From NCBI GenBank assembly GCA_019321725.1, contig CM033110.1, positions 14,873,278 to 14,937,277 of the forward strand: a DNA stretch of 64,000 bases, written 5' to 3'. Source of the DNA: Paulownia fortunei (Eukaryota > Streptophyta > Magnoliopsida > Lamiales > Paulowniaceae). The position numbers and the translations under genes are program-made. Numbering within the stretch: the first letter of the stretch is position 1; the number at the start of each line of letters is the position of its first letter. This document shows, piece after piece, positions 30,902 to 43,796 of this stretch. Under the pieces are notes generated by a model. The model ran no database searches, had not been told where the DNA came from, and saw only the letters and a list, made by a program, of their open reading frames with translations.

Positions 30902-33534
30902 TGTAGACAAATTAAATTTATGACCAATTAAATAATGTACGTGTAAAGTAATATATTAAATATTAATTTTCTATTTTCTATTTATATTTTGGGAATTTAA
31001 TCAAAATTTAATTCCTAAAGTAAATATTAAATCAATTGATATTTTAATATATATTTTTGTTCAATCAAAATGTCTCAAAGTGTCAAATCTCAATTCTTGA
31101 TAATCAAAATTGTATCTAGCAAATTATGGAAGTAGATACCAAGGTTTTAGTAATTCAAATTACATCTTGTGATTAAGGTAGTAAATATCCATCAAATCGT
31201 GAAGAACCAATTAAATTGTATCACTTTTTCAAATAATTATGGCAAGATCTCCTTCCTATCCTACAAGTATAAATAGGGGTCATCTCCAAGAAATTAAACA
31301 TAAGTTGTAAAGAACAAATCCAAGCAAGAAAAGTGTTAGAGAAAATTCTCTCAACTTAAGGAGATTAAGTTCAAAGAGATCCACGGTGTTCAAGACGAAA
31401 GTCAAGGCGTTCATCATGAAGTCTACTCAAATAATAATATTTAATTTAAAATTAAATTGTTAAACCTTCGAATTAACGTTATTGAAAATCCAATCCACCT
31501 TAGAGGAGATCTGATAAGTGCATATTTTGGCATATTTTTGTATCAAATCCTTAATGCTATCTTTTTTTATTCTTGTTAATATTATTATTTTATTAATATT
31601 TTATATTAGAGTATCAATAAAAAAAGATCAAAAGGAGTCAAAATAATATCGAAGAAGATAACACGTGTCATGAGCAAGTTGAGAGATAATATTTCATTGG
31701 ATCAAAAGAAACATATTTTCAGATTTGTGCAGTTTTTGTATTTTGGGCATAACTCTATGTTCAAAAGCCCTATAGACCTGAATCTTGATTTATTTAAAAG
31801 CTAAGAGATAGAACTACAACTTTCTTATTGAAGTGTATCCCAATTCAGTTTTGATTATAGTAGAAAAGTCAACCAAGTTGTTGTAAAAATGGATCACCAA
31901 AAATTCAGATCAGAGTTTAGCCCAGTCCTGACTTATTTTACCAATTGGGTCATATCTTTTAAGTAAAAATTTATTTTGGGCTAAAATTTGGATATATTAT
32001 ACAAAAGAGATAAATAAGCAAGTTTGTTGAAGATAAAATAGTGATAAAATATATCAACATGGTAAAAACATATACTGCAATATGTTGTTGGTGTTGAAGA
32101 ATGGCTCGTGCACATGATTCGGTAATTTAACTATATCTCCATCAACCGGCAGCCAAATTTAATAAATGATATATTAAAATATATTAGCACCAAATGATCT
32201 ACAACTTTAGTTCTTTAATCATCATCAAAATCTGGTTGTATCCAACCTAAAAATGCAATTCAATCAAGTAGGTGAGAATTTAAAGGATTTGGTGTAACAA
32301 TTTACCAACTCTTAGCAACTAGTATACCACTTGATTAACTCCGTCATTATATGCTTGGCCTCTAGCATACTCCAAGTACTATAAATAGGCCGTGTATTAA
32401 GCTTGTAAGAGGTGGGGTAGAGAGTTTCTTTATGCTAAGTTTTCTAGCAGTAATTTATGTTTCCTAGTAATGTAAGTTTTCTAGTAGTAATAGAAATGTA
32501 TTATCTAGTTTCTCTTCTATTTTTAGTCTTTCATACTTTTATTATATCTTTTTAAATTTTATTTTGCTGAGGAAAAAGGGTGAACCTGTTGATGGGGGAA
32601 GATGAACGGTTATAAGGGTAGAAAATTTTTAAACATGTTGTATTATTGTTTCGAGTTTTGATCTAAACCCTACTTGTTTTGTGATACTTCTTGATTTATG
32701 TATCACTAGTGGCACAACAAATACTTGGGTTCATTTAGCTAGATATTTGGTTTTACTACACCAACTACTAATGTGAAACCTTGATTTGTTGTAGACAAAT
32801 ATGTGCATAAATACTTGATTTCATAAATAAGTGTTGGCGTTAAGAGATAATTTGCAAATAGTAAGATAGTATCATGATTACCTTATTGCATGAGTTATTT
32901 GATAATATCTTTCTATTAGAACTTTCATTGTGTATGAATTCTAATAGTTGCAATTAAGAGAGGTAAAAAGAATAAATAATCATTTTTCTATCCAAAATTC
33001 AAAAGTAGATCCCTAATCTTTAGTGTTTTTATTACTTTGATTTTTCTTTAGTCATAGTATATATTATTTTTTATATATTTTGAATCACATAAACCCTATT
33101 TTATTTTAAAAATATAATCTTGAATTTTTCAAACAACTTCATTATGGATCGACCTCGAACTTACGAAAAATTTATTACATAACATAACCTATATTTAGGT
33201 TTGCAACCTTAAAGTTAAGCAAGATCAAAGGGTTAATTCTATCCAAAAAGTTACCAAATCTACCAAGTCAATGTTCTTGAAGTTGTAACGTTTAATTCGA
33301 AATCAAGGTATCAAACTTTTGAACTAACGTTATTGAATGACGAAATCAAATTTAGAGAAGAACAAATCAGCGATTCTATCTCCAAAATTTAAAATTCAAA
33401 AGATATTATTCTTGAAGAGAAAAATCAGAGGAATTAATTAGAGATTGTAACCTTTTAATTCTTTTGATACTTTAAAATTCAATTTGTACTATTTTTCTTA
33501 TTTGTTATTTTGCAGATAATGAAATTTATGTACA
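30902..33534 (+). repeat. 5' LTR of the Tat-lineage element, with nested insertion
   Basis: This is collinear with 44180-44975 except for the insertion at 31512-33221 and its 5-bp duplication. The uninterrupted LTR would be about 920 bp. TATAAATAG at 31268-31276 is the probable promoter; the 3' LTR lacks it, having a roughly 100-bp shorter middle with AAGTATGAAAGCC instead. Confidence 0.85.
31512..33221 (+). mobile_element. Solo LTR of the Athila-like family nested in the Tat 5' LTR
   Basis: It starts TGATAAGTGCATATTTTG and ends AAAGTTAAGCA, flanked by perfect AGATC duplications (31507-31511 and 33222-33226). It interrupts Tat LTR sequence that is continuous at 44660. Its ends match the other family LTRs, but about 31870-32370 is unlike them, so it represents a sub-type with a replaced U3. 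The TATA box is at 32380-32388. Confidence 0.92.
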
Positions 33535-33608
33535 AATTTCTAGCATGTCCGATGGGACAATCTCTACCTCTCATCTCTTCTTTTCATCAAAAGTTTTGAA
33601 GTATCATA

Positions 33609-35050
33609 ATGGCTCCTCACAAGATTGCAGTAGTTACTTCAAATGCTATAAGTGGAAGTTTTAGTGTCATCACAAGAAATATGTCCAAAATATTGCAAGC
33701 ATCTTCTGAGATGATTTCTTAGCTCGAAATTGTTGAGAATAACTTACCACATCTTGTCAACACCAATGTAGATGATGTGGACCTGAAGGATGAATCTGCA
33801 TCATCCACTCCTCGCTCAACATCAAGTTAATCATTTACTTCGAAATGACGATCGTCATGGTGATAAATGCTACAACTTTGGAGGAATAAATTGCAAGTTT
33901 AAAAAAGTTTATTGAGGGACTCACGAAGCATGTTCAATAACAAGACTCTCAAATTTCAAAACTGATGACCAAAATGGACAATACTGATACTAGTCACACC
34001 ATGGGCAAACAAGTTGAACCTCATGATGAAGTTGAGACGTCCATTAAGCAATAGTTAAGTGAAAGAGAGAAGTCTTTTAAAGAGTTACAAGTTTCACCTG
34101 ATGGGTTAATTCATGCCAACCAGCTAAAGGAATTTATCATTGGGACTATCAAAGACAAGTTCAATGGATGTTTTAAATCATCTTTGACTTATGCCAAGCT
34201 ATACACTCAAAGGATTGCCAATTTAAGGATACCAGATGGCTACTAACCCCTAAAATTTCAATAATGTAACGACAAAGGCAACCCAAAGCAACACATGGCT
34301 CATTTCATTGAGACGTGCAATAATACTGGAACATATGGAGACTACCTAGTCAAGCAAATTATCCGATCATAGAAAGAAAACGTGTTTGATTGGTGCATTG
34401 ATTTGGAGGCGAACTCAATAGATAGCTGGGAGAAATTGGAATAAGAGTTTCTTAATCGATTATGTAGCACCCAACAAATAGTCAGTATGATTGAACTCAC
34501 AAATTCACGCCAATAGAAAAAGAGTCTATCATCGATTAAATTAATCATTAGAGAAATCTAAGCCTTAACTGTAAATATTAATTATATGAGGCTCTAACTA
34601 TTGAGACGTGTATTCAAAGAATGCACTGGAGCCTTTGATATATCCTTCAAGGAATCCAACCTAAAACGTTTGAAGAATTGGCTACTCAAGCCCATGATAT
34701 GGAGTTGAGTATGGCTGCAAGTTGAGTTGAGGAGCCACCTATCCAAGAACCTTACAAGTCCAAAGAAAAGCAAGAAGCTAAGAAATGGGGCAAGTATTTT
34801 TCCAAAACTCTAAACAAAGAATTCATGGCGGTCAATACAATATCTATTAAATTAATAGAAAATACAAATGACAAAAATAGTGAAAAGAAAGACATCTCTC
34901 AAGAAAGAGGGCAAATAAAGTTAACTTTAAAAGAGATGCAAGCGAAGCAATATCCCTTCTTCAATTCTAATGTCTCTAGAATATTTGATGACTTGCTTAA
35001 TGCGAACCTCATTAAATTACTTAAAATGAAGCGACCAGAAGAGGCTGGGT
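33609..35050 (+). pseudogene. Tat-lineage gag remnant
   Basis: The start MAPHKIAVVTS at 33609 is followed by stops within about 40 codons. The capsid-like part (34262-34560) reads CNDKGNPKQHMAHFIETCNN, then NVFDWCIDLEANSIDSWEKL, then SMIELTNSRQ, the standard text of plant Tat gags, with several in-frame stops. The tail up to 35050 (GRGAEHIKW is not part of it) includes a short open frame 34825-35052 with KLTLKEMQAKQYPFFNS. The product would be the structural particle protein. Confidence 0.8.
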
Positions 35051-35056
35051 AAATCG

Positions 35057-35820
35057 ATGATCCAAAATACTTCAAATACCATCGTTTGGTGGGGCATCCA
35101 ATTCATGATTGTTTCATATTCAGACAAAGTCATGCAGTTGATTCATCAAGGGAAGATCACACTTGAGGAAGATAATGTGGATGTCAATCTTATCACCATC
35201 GCATTTAGATCTTTTGATGTCATAACGGAGAATGTGCCTGGGTGGAATGGTGGTCGAAGACTTGATCATAGTGATGTGTTTTATGTAACATAACAAGTGA
35301 ACAAAATATTTCCTCTAGTACAGTCTGCTTGCCTGGGATAGGGGTTCATACACTCATTGATGATTATATCTCAACAATGACCTTCACTGATGAGGACTTG
35401 CTACTTGGTTCCAAACTCCATAATAGGTTGTTATTCGTAACTAGTTATACTCGCGAGCAAAAAGTAAATATGATTTTAATTGGTAGATGCTCTGCAGTTA
35501 ATATCTTGCCTTTACGTATAATAAAAGAGGTGAGAGTTTTTATGGATGAACTTGCAAATAGTCGCTTGATGATCCAAGGTTTCAACCAAGGGGACAAAGG
35601 GCTCTTAGCATCATAAGGTTGAAGTTGTTGATGGATGATATGGCCTCAATTATGCTATTTCTTGTTATAGATGCCAAAAAATCATATAACATGCTTCTTA
35701 TCGCCCTTAGCCAAACAAAAATGGAGAAGTTCCTTCTACTTGGCATTAGTGTTTCAAGTATTGTCGAGATGGTGTAGTGAAAAGAGTGTTTGGTGATAAT
35801 TAACCTTTCGCTGAGGCTGA
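35057..35820 (+). pseudogene. Tat-lineage protease remnant, catalytic Asp lost
   Basis: The frame 35329-35616 has FTDEDLLLGSKLHNRLLFVT, then ILIGRCSAVNILPLR, then SRLMIQGFNQGDKG. Intact relatives have VDGGSAVNILP at the second motif; here the Asp-Gly-Gly is replaced, so the aspartic protease active site is gone. Several stops follow 35616. Confidence 0.8.
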
Positions 35821-37039
35821 ATCATATTTCACTGATGCTAAGTACTATTTTAAAGATACAAATTCGACAAATGCCAAAGAAAGCCCATTTCATGAGCAAT
35901 CAACCCAAAAAGATGATCAAGTTAATAAAGGTAAAAGAAAAGATACCTTGCTAGTTCACTATAATGGAGATCACTCAAAAGATGAACCGTCTCTCACTAA
36001 AATTAAGTTATTGAAAGAGTTAGTATTAGTATTGACCAAACTTGATGTAGGGAAGCCATCTCCTCCACCACTTAAAGGGTTTGTTCGCCCAGTTCAAGGA
36101 CCTGAGAAAGAGTATAGAGAATGTTTAGAACTCCAAGTTGTAAAATGCTTTGATCTGATATCCTACAACTTATTATTAAAGTTGGATACAACCTACAAGA
36201 ATATTTTACTATGGGAAAACTCTCTCTTGAGACTACTGGCGAACAAGTGCATGGGCTTAACGCTACCCAAAAGATGTTGAAAGAAATATGATATATTGTT
36301 CAAAGTACTCAAACAGGCCTTGGGTTTGTCCCACAAAATCTTATTCGTATTGCTATAAAAGAGCCAGCAGCAATCACATGACTAAGAAAGAATTTTTGTC
36401 AACAAATGATTCCTTTGATGAAAAAAAATAAAATGTGCAACGAATATATGTCTTTAATTGACTCGGCCCCCCTAGAAAGTTGAGGCATAAATGAACCAAG
36501 AATCGTAGATTAGGTGTCTCCAAGATGTCAAGGCATTTGAAGAAGATTGATAGGCCACGAGCCACTCAAGAACTTCAAAGTTTGATCCCATCCCGTATAA
36601 GACGGTGCACTACTTTGATCATATCGTACAATAAAGTCTTAAAGGTTAAATTGCAAATTGTTGTTTTCATACTAACCCAAGACAATGAAGAATATGATAG
36701 AGAAAGTGTGGCTTCCTCTTATCACATTAGTAGTGGCATCAACCATGCAATTCCTCAAAATGTTAAGGATCGTCTGCATAAGAAAATCCTCTAATTGATC
36801 AGTGGCAGCTATATTAGAAAAATGGATGACGTCATGAAAATAGTTTGTATAAGATAAAAGAATAGCCAAATAAGGACATGTGTTGATTTCAAAGAGATTG
36901 AACATGACGAATGTGATATGTCAACGAATCATATCAATTTAAGTGAAAAAGTTCCAGTCAAAGAAAATAATGTTGAGGTTGCTCCTCTTGAGCCTGAAGA
37001 AGGTGGTGAAGCCACTATAGATGAATAAAATGAGATTAA

Positions 37040-38915
37040 TTTAGGTGGTGTTGATAATCCTCGACCAATCTATATCAATGCTTTGTTGACCAATGATGAA
37101 GAGAAAGCATACATCGAACTACTACATGAGTTCAAAAATATAGTTGCATGGTCATACAAAGAAATGCCTGGATTAAATCCAAAAGTGACAGTCTATCATT
37201 TATCTGTTAAGAAGGGAGCTCGTCTAATCAAACAAGCTGAACGTCGATTTCAGCCTAAGTTGGTCCCGCTAATTGAAATTAAAGTGAATAAACTTATTGA
37301 AGTTGGGTTCATTCAAGAAATCAAGTATCCCATACGGATCTCTAACTTTGTCTTGTGAGAAAGAAGAATGGCCAGATTCGAGTCTATGTTGATTTCAGAG
37401 ATCTGAATAGTACATGTCCTAAAAATGACTTTCTGTTGTCTATTACCGAACTCATAGTGAATACTACTACGGGACATGAAGCATTATCCTTTATGGATAG
37501 ATCATCTGGATTTAACCAAATACGCATAGCACCAAAAAATGAAAAACTAATAGCATTTCATACCCCCAAAGGTATATATTGCTACAAAGTGATACCATTT
37601 GGATTGAAGAATACTGGTGCTATATATCAAAGGGCTATGCAGAAGATCTTTGATGATATATTTCATAAAAATATCGAGTGTTATGTTGAAGATGTGGTTG
37701 TAAAGTCCAAAAGACGAGAAGATCATCTTCGTGATCTAAGGAAAGTCTTTGAACGCTTGATAAGATATCAACTCAAGATCAATACACTGAAATATTCATT
37801 TTGTGTCAAGTCTGAAAAATTCATTAGGTTCATTGTTCGTCATCATGGGATAGAAATCGAGCAAGCAAAAATTGATGCAATTTTAAAGATATCTGAACCT
37901 CAAGACATTCACGAACTTAAAAGTTTGCAAGAAAAATTAGCATATCTTCAATGGTTTATTTCAAATATGGCCAGTCGATGTTAACTATTCAGTCATCTCA
38001 TGAACAAATGTGTTCCGTTTGAGTGGAATGAGTCTTGTTGGAACACTTTCAAAAGTATAAAGGCCTATCCGATGAAGCCTCTTATGTTGGTTGCACCAGT
38101 ACCTAAATGCCCATTGATACTCTATATTGTTGCTCAAGATCGTTCTGTTGGAGCTTTACTAGCATAAGAGAATAATGATATGAATAAGAGTGCCTTATAC
38201 TATTTGAGTAGAATGATGACGCCAAATGAGTTGAACCACTCACCAATCAAAAAGATATGCTTGGCTCTTATCTTTGCAATCCAGAAGTTGAAGTATTATT
38301 TTCAGGCTCATACTGTTCATCTTGTCTCAAAAGAAAATCCACTAAAGTATGTCATGACAAGACCGATTCTTTTTGATGGACTTGTAAGGTGATACCTTCA
38401 GTTACAACAATTTGAGATTGTGTACATTCCTCAAAAGGCTGTGAAAGGACAAGTTTTGGCAGATTTCTTAGTCGATCATCCTATTCCAACTGAGTGGGAG
38501 TTGTCTGATGACCTACCAAATAAAGATGTTCTTGTAATTGAAGTCATACCTCCATGGAAGATGTATTTTGATAGAGCTTCACATAGAAAAGAATTCGGTG
38601 CTAGAGTTATATTCATTATATCTAATGGAGAGATGTTGCCATACTCATTCACCTTAACCGAAAATTATTCCAACAATGTTGCTGAATATCAAGCTCTTAT
38701 CCTTGGATTGGAAATGATGGTTGACATAAAGCAATTGTATCTTCAGGTGTATGGAGATTATAAATTAGCAGTCAATCATTTGCTTGGATTTTATGAAGTC
38801 AAGAAACCTGAGCTATTTCCATATTTCATTTACGCTAAAAGGTTTATCGAATATCTTGGAGATGTTGTAATTGAACATGTGCCAAGAAAGGATATAAACA
38901 AGCCGACACTTTAGT
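37040..38915 (+). pseudogene. Tat-lineage reverse transcriptase and two RNase H domains, inactive
   Basis: The pieces 37083-37358, 37355-37984, 38180-38392 and 38420-38914 follow one another with frame changes. RT motifs: IRVYVDFRDLNSTCPKNDF, LSFMDRSSGFNQI (first catalytic Asp kept), VIPFGLKNTGAIYQ, and YVEDVVVKS where active enzymes have YVDD. The connection and gypsy RNase H are in 37985-38400. The second, archaeal-type RNase H has MYFDRASHRKEFGA, NNVAEYQALILGLEM and VYGDYKLAV (usual GDS changed to GDY). Two RNase H domains are diagnostic of the Tat lineage. The RT would copy element RNA to DNA; the active-site change and stops rule that out here. Confidence 0.88.
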
Positions 38916-38939
38916 AAATCTCGTTTCCACACTCGCTAT

Positions 38940-39950
38940 GCCTGAAGGTATTGCTCGGTTACCAATATGCAGAAGTTGGGTTATATCACCAATCTTCGAA
39001 GATGAGAGTTGTGAAGAAAAAAAAGAAAATCATGTTGTTAAAGTGTTTGAAATTGAGAAGGAAGATTGGCATTAACCACTTGTAGATTAATTAAAGTATG
39101 AGAAGCTACCCGATGACCCACGTCAAAGAGTTGATATTCGACGTTTGCGGCTTGCTTCATTTATTATAAGGGCACACTTTATAGATGCTCATTTGATGGA
39201 GTATTCTTAAGATGTTTAGGTAATGATGAAGCCATCTAAGCTATGGAAGAAACCCATTCAGGGATTTGTAGTGCTCATCAATCGGACCCAAAGTTACACT
39301 TTTGAATAAAAAGAATGGGTTACTATTGACTGATAATGGTAAAAGATTGCATGGATTACGTGCAAAGATGTCAAGCTTGTTAATTTTATGCAAATCTTAT
39401 TCACCAATCACTCGAGTCATTACACCCTACCGTTGCTTCATGATCATTCGATGCTTGGGGCTTAGATATGGTTGGACCTATGATAAAGTCTTCTGGTGGA
39501 CATTTGTACATCTTGGCTGACAGTCTTCTGGTGGACATTTGTACATCTTGGCTGCAATTGACTACTTTTCTCAGTGGGCTAAATAATACCTCTCAAAGAA
39601 GTGAAAAAGAAAAATGTTGTTGACTTTATCCGCATCAACATTATTTATCGCTATGGGATTCTGCGATATATAATCACGAATAATGGAAAGTCATTTTGCA
39701 ATAGTCTGATAGATAAGCTTTGTCAAAAATTTAATTTCAAGCAAATAAAATATTCTATGTACTATACCGCCGCTAATGGTCTCGCTGAAGCATTCAATAA
39801 GAGTTTGTGTAATCTATTAAAGAAAGTGATTGCTAAGTCGAAGTGAGACTAGCATGAAAGAATTGGAGAAGTTTTAATAAGTTGGTTGCTAAAGATGGCG
39901 TAAGAACTGGCCCAATAAATGGGAAGTTCTTAAATTGCTATTATGCTTGA
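38940..39950 (+). pseudogene. Tat-lineage integrase remnant
   Basis: Stops interrupt the zinc-binding N-terminal part (39060-39300). The catalytic core is recognisable around 39470-39600 (AAIDYFSQWAK after a 35-bp duplication) and 39601-39846 (RYGILRYIITNNGKSFCNS, where the second catalytic Asp of the usual TDNG is now Asn, and YTAANGLAEAFNKSLCNLLK with the Glu retained). After that most of the C-terminal domain is deleted, and the sequence resumes with GPINGKFLKCYYA near 39910-39948, the normal end of pol. Confidence 0.82.
39487..39554. repeat. 35-bp tandem duplication in the integrase remnant
   Basis: AGTCTTCTGGTGGACATTTG begins at 39487 and again at 39522. The copies are identical over 33 bp. 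It adds 35 bases and breaks the integrase frame. Confidence 0.9.
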
Positions 39951-40440
39951 AGTAAAAAAAAAAATCGAATGAGTATAAACTGTGAATGGTATCTACTAAA
40001 GATAGTGCACTTGGTTAAACTGCTAACTTAGCCCACCAAAAGATGAATAAACATGGTTAAAATTGTTAATTCACTCTACTAAAGGTTTTTAATGTGATTA
40101 AACTAGTCCAAGGTGGTAAAGCAATGAATACTCTTGGCCCGCATGAGTATAAATTATGTACGGCATCCCCGTAAAATAAATAGATAAATAAGTTTCTTTG
40201 AACTATATTATAACTTGATCCCTTTGTTGGGCTACGTAGGCAACTTAGATATTTTCTAAGTTCAGTCATGAGATAAATTATGTTTTTCCTTTCATGTGGG
40301 ATAGTAATTTGTTACACCAAAAAAAAAAAGAGAAAAAAAATACACTTCATGAGATTTGATGAAAGTAAATGCACTCGAAGGATTACAAAATAGAAAAAAG
40401 AAAAATCTCTATTATGTAATCCCAAGAATGGTGACGTTTG
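39951..40440 (+). other. Post-pol non-coding tail of the Tat element
   Basis: Repeated phrases of the GAGTATAAACTGTGAATGG type (39971 onward; a variant near 40145) are characteristic of the post-pol region of these elements. No gene is seen. Confidence 0.55.
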
Positions 40441-40449
40441 TTACATGAA

Positions 40450-43145
40450 GTAAAAAAAAATCCTAAGCAAAAGAATTTAAATTCTTCAACTCTTCTTTAG
40501 CGGCCTCTAGATATACCACTGAAGTCTTCAAATTTTCAACCATTTCATCACTTAATGGGAAAGTAATCTCGATAGCAATGACTTTTTCTTTAATCTCATA
40601 AACTTCGGCTTGAGCATTCTAAAGAATTTATTGTTATTGTTTCAATGATGCAGTCAATTTCTTCCTTCGTCCCTTTTAAGTTATCAAGCTCTTTCTTGAT
40701 GTGCTCCAATTCTTCCTTGGTAGATTAAATTTGGTTGACCTCTTTGCTTTGTTTAGTCTTGGCATTATGGAGACGACCTTTAGCTTCACTCAATTATCAT
40801 GCAAGAAGTTCTTTAGGTACCTTTTCGGAGGATGTTGACCTTGCCTCCTCATAAGCAGCATCCTTGGAAAAAAATATTTTCAATAATTCATCCAAATAAG
40901 AGATGTCAAAATTGTTGAAGCTCTTCATGGACTCAAGCACAAGCAACACATCATCTTTGATAGACGAAATAATTTTGCGAAGATCACTCTATAGTTTCTA
41001 AAGGTACTCATTTTGATGATTAAGTATAAACTTTTCACCTTAAAAAATTGAAAATACTAATCAATGAGGTATTTGTTTAGCTCTAGTCAAGTTGAAAGTC
41101 TTTTTTTGTATTTCCTTGTCAATTGGAGGAATTGTGGCCAACAAGTTAGACCCCATGATTGACCTTTGGCTATCTTGTGATCTCTCATCATCAATGTTAA
41201 TAAGTTCATCCTCTAACTAAAACATTCCATGTGTTAAGTTAGAAAAGAACTTATTTCTTATACTAAAAAAGAGGAAAAAAAGAAAATTAAATTGAGAAAT
41301 AACCTCTTCAACAAAGTTCTCCATTTGGCATAGGTTGTTTGTAACATCATGAAGGCCAATATTTCTTGGCTCCGAAGGTTCAAAGTTTTTTTTTGGGTCT
41401 TTTTCAATGACGGTCCATATTGCTACTACCATTTTCCTCAATGGGGTAAGAATGACTCTTTCTCTTGTTGGATTTGAGAGGCCCAATGGTTTGAGTGTTG
41501 CGTTCTTCGAGAATAGAAACGACATGCATATGTGGGGAATCATGAAGTGATCCATCTCCATTATCATGCTCCTTGCCTTTGGATGAGATCTTACTTGGCT
41601 TCAAATTGATCAAGCTCGCAATGTTTCCTTTAAAGAAAATTCCATGAACTTTGATCCACCACTTCTTGTAGTCTTCTGACAAGAACTTCTTTGCATTTGG
41701 GGACATACAAGGAAGATGCGCCTTAGACGTGATTTGGACAATGTGCATAAAAGCCAATAGTGGATGTCTCGTGTAAAACCTTCTAGCACCACTTGATAGA
41801 ATTCAAATTAGCGACTAAATCGATGGGACTATAAGGCTAAATGATGAAGTGTCCACTTTACCGCAAAGAAAGAAAGCTCAAACAAATGGAAATAAAGTAG
41901 TTTTGCTCAAATCCCTCTGCATTTCCATTGTCGACATATAAGAAATCCTTACTCTTGGTGATCATAGTGCAAGTCCAAACAAGGTCTCTCCTTTATGGAT
42001 TTGCTTGCAGGCATTTTTTAGATCATAGTATCTTGCATTTTTTTTCACCAGAGAAGATCGCTATTTTGGAGCCTCGTACTCCTTGCCAAATTTGGTGATG
42101 AGTCTTGAAGTAATACGCCAACCAACTGTAGACAAAGTGGATAGAGAATGTTTGTACTCACGCGATATGGTCTTAGAGAATTTGCAATCGTATTTAAGTC
42201 TTTATAGATGCTTGCTAAGATAAAGCCTATCATTCACCCACTTGTCATGATGCTCGCTATTTTGAACGTACTAGGGCATATCGAGTTGATGTCATCACTG
42301 AGAAGAACAAATATGTAAAGCCAACAAGTTAAGTATGCCGCCAAGTATGTTTCTTCTCTCGAGCTCTCTTTAACACCAAGCTTTGAAAATGAAGCCTTTT
42401 CCGTGGAACACCATTCTCCGTGTATGTCAAAGTCGCCAAGTGGATTGTGAGTTGATTTGGGATGGACAGTCTTCTTCTCTCTACATGGAGGAGATAAATG
42501 GTACCTAATAGCCTGCTTAGACCAAAATCTGATCCACTCGTCAATGGATACTTGAGAAGATTAACCTCCATTAGCTCTATTTTGAAGCAGATGATAAGCA
42601 TGAAGTAAGTAGCTGCAAGAGCGATCGACGAATCTACTTTCTGCCTCATCGACACCGATAAGCTACTTGGCATAGGGAACAACTTCATCGTAGAGGAACC
42701 CAGTCATAGAAAGGCCTGCAAGAGTGTGCAGATCCCATAGTGATATGGATAATTATCTAATGAAAGTCAACAAAGTATTGGTGAGTCAATACCTCGCCTT
42801 GCAAAACACCTTTACTATATTAGAGTTGTGATCATATGTGAACAACGAAGCATACATTGAGTCATATATTTGCACCTCAAAAAGCTTGTGCTCACACCAA
42901 CTGAGGATGCCTTTAGTCCATTCCCAATATCCCTTGATGTAGTGAAACTCGCCGATGAATTGGATCACATCCCCCTATTTGGCATTGCCTTCAATAATAT
43001 GGCAACCCAATATTGGCAATGGAGTTGGCTCGCTTAATTATTGATGATGAGTTGCTTGCAAAGCCCACACCTTGAGGTCTTGCTTAAAGGAATCATGGAA
43101 AGTAGTATCAACGTCGTGCTAAAGCATTCCCGTGAGCATAGGTTT
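40450..43145 (-). pseudogene. Plant mobile domain (PMD, aminotransferase-like) gene, antisense in the Tat element
   Basis: Reading the minus strand from 43140, pieces appear in order. They are FHDSFKQDLKVWAL; IQFIGEFHYIKGYWEWTKGI and YDSMYASLFTYD (42786-42968); LYDEVVPYAK, SRFVDRSCSYLLHAYHLLQ and the WIRFW segment (42490-42700); AAYLTCWLYIFVL; and ILASIYKDLNTIANSLRPYR (42045-42233). Next come KAHLPCMSPNAKKFLSEDYK and WWIKVHGIFF (41600-41757). A Lys/Glu-rich coiled-coil-like tail follows (KEELEHIKKELDNLKG, then LKTSVVYLEAAKEELKN, 40480-40760). This is the domain order of transposon-borne PMD proteins (PF10536 type). Stops and frameshifts break it. PMD genes are known as passengers of plant transposons; their role is unclear. 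The antisense position between pol and the 3' LTR resembles that of extra ORFs in Retand-like elements. Confidence 0.82.
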
Positions 43146-43796
43146 CTGCAATTGAAGTACTGATTGTCGGGTTTAAAGTTGCAAGAAAACTTGCCAAGTT
43201 TTGCATTCTTAGTTGGAAATTATTGACGATGATCTCGCAAAATTTGCTGCAAGAAAGGAGAAGAAAGAAAATTTATATACATTAGGAAGAAAAAAGCACT
43301 GCGTTGGCTTTAAATTGGAAGGAAATCTGGTGTTCCAAAGCCACCTACACCATAAGCTAATGGACCCAAGTGAATTACAAGAGAAAAAAAAGAGAGAGAG
43401 AAGAATGGACCGAAAGCTGCTTAACTGAATATTGCCAATTCAAATTTGGCAAAAGTGCATTCTCAATATCCAAAGCAATTTATTCTTTGTAGACACATGA
43501 GCTCCACTTATTTCTTTTAGCCCATGTGTGAAAGAGAAAACAAAGAAATAGAAGAAAATTGGAGTTGCCAAATTCTGAAGGATGTTTTATCAATTGGAAT
43601 TGATCGGCCAAATTAATGGTACATGTCACAAATGCATACAAAGCAAATGGGTTTAATTGATTCAAGGGAAAGAGAGGAAATTGGGCTAACAAATTACAAA
43701 TTTGAAGCAAAATGAGCCCTTTTAATTTTTATTTCTTGGTTCGTTTGCCTCATGAACTGTACACTTCTGCAAAGTGATTGTTGCATACCAAATTTC
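43146..43796. other. Non-coding tail of the Tat element
   Basis: This lies between the PMD gene start and the 177-bp duplication. The short frames at 43213-43428 (+) and 43480-43710 (-) have no recognisable content. It probably includes the promoter side of the antisense PMD gene. Confidence 0.4.
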
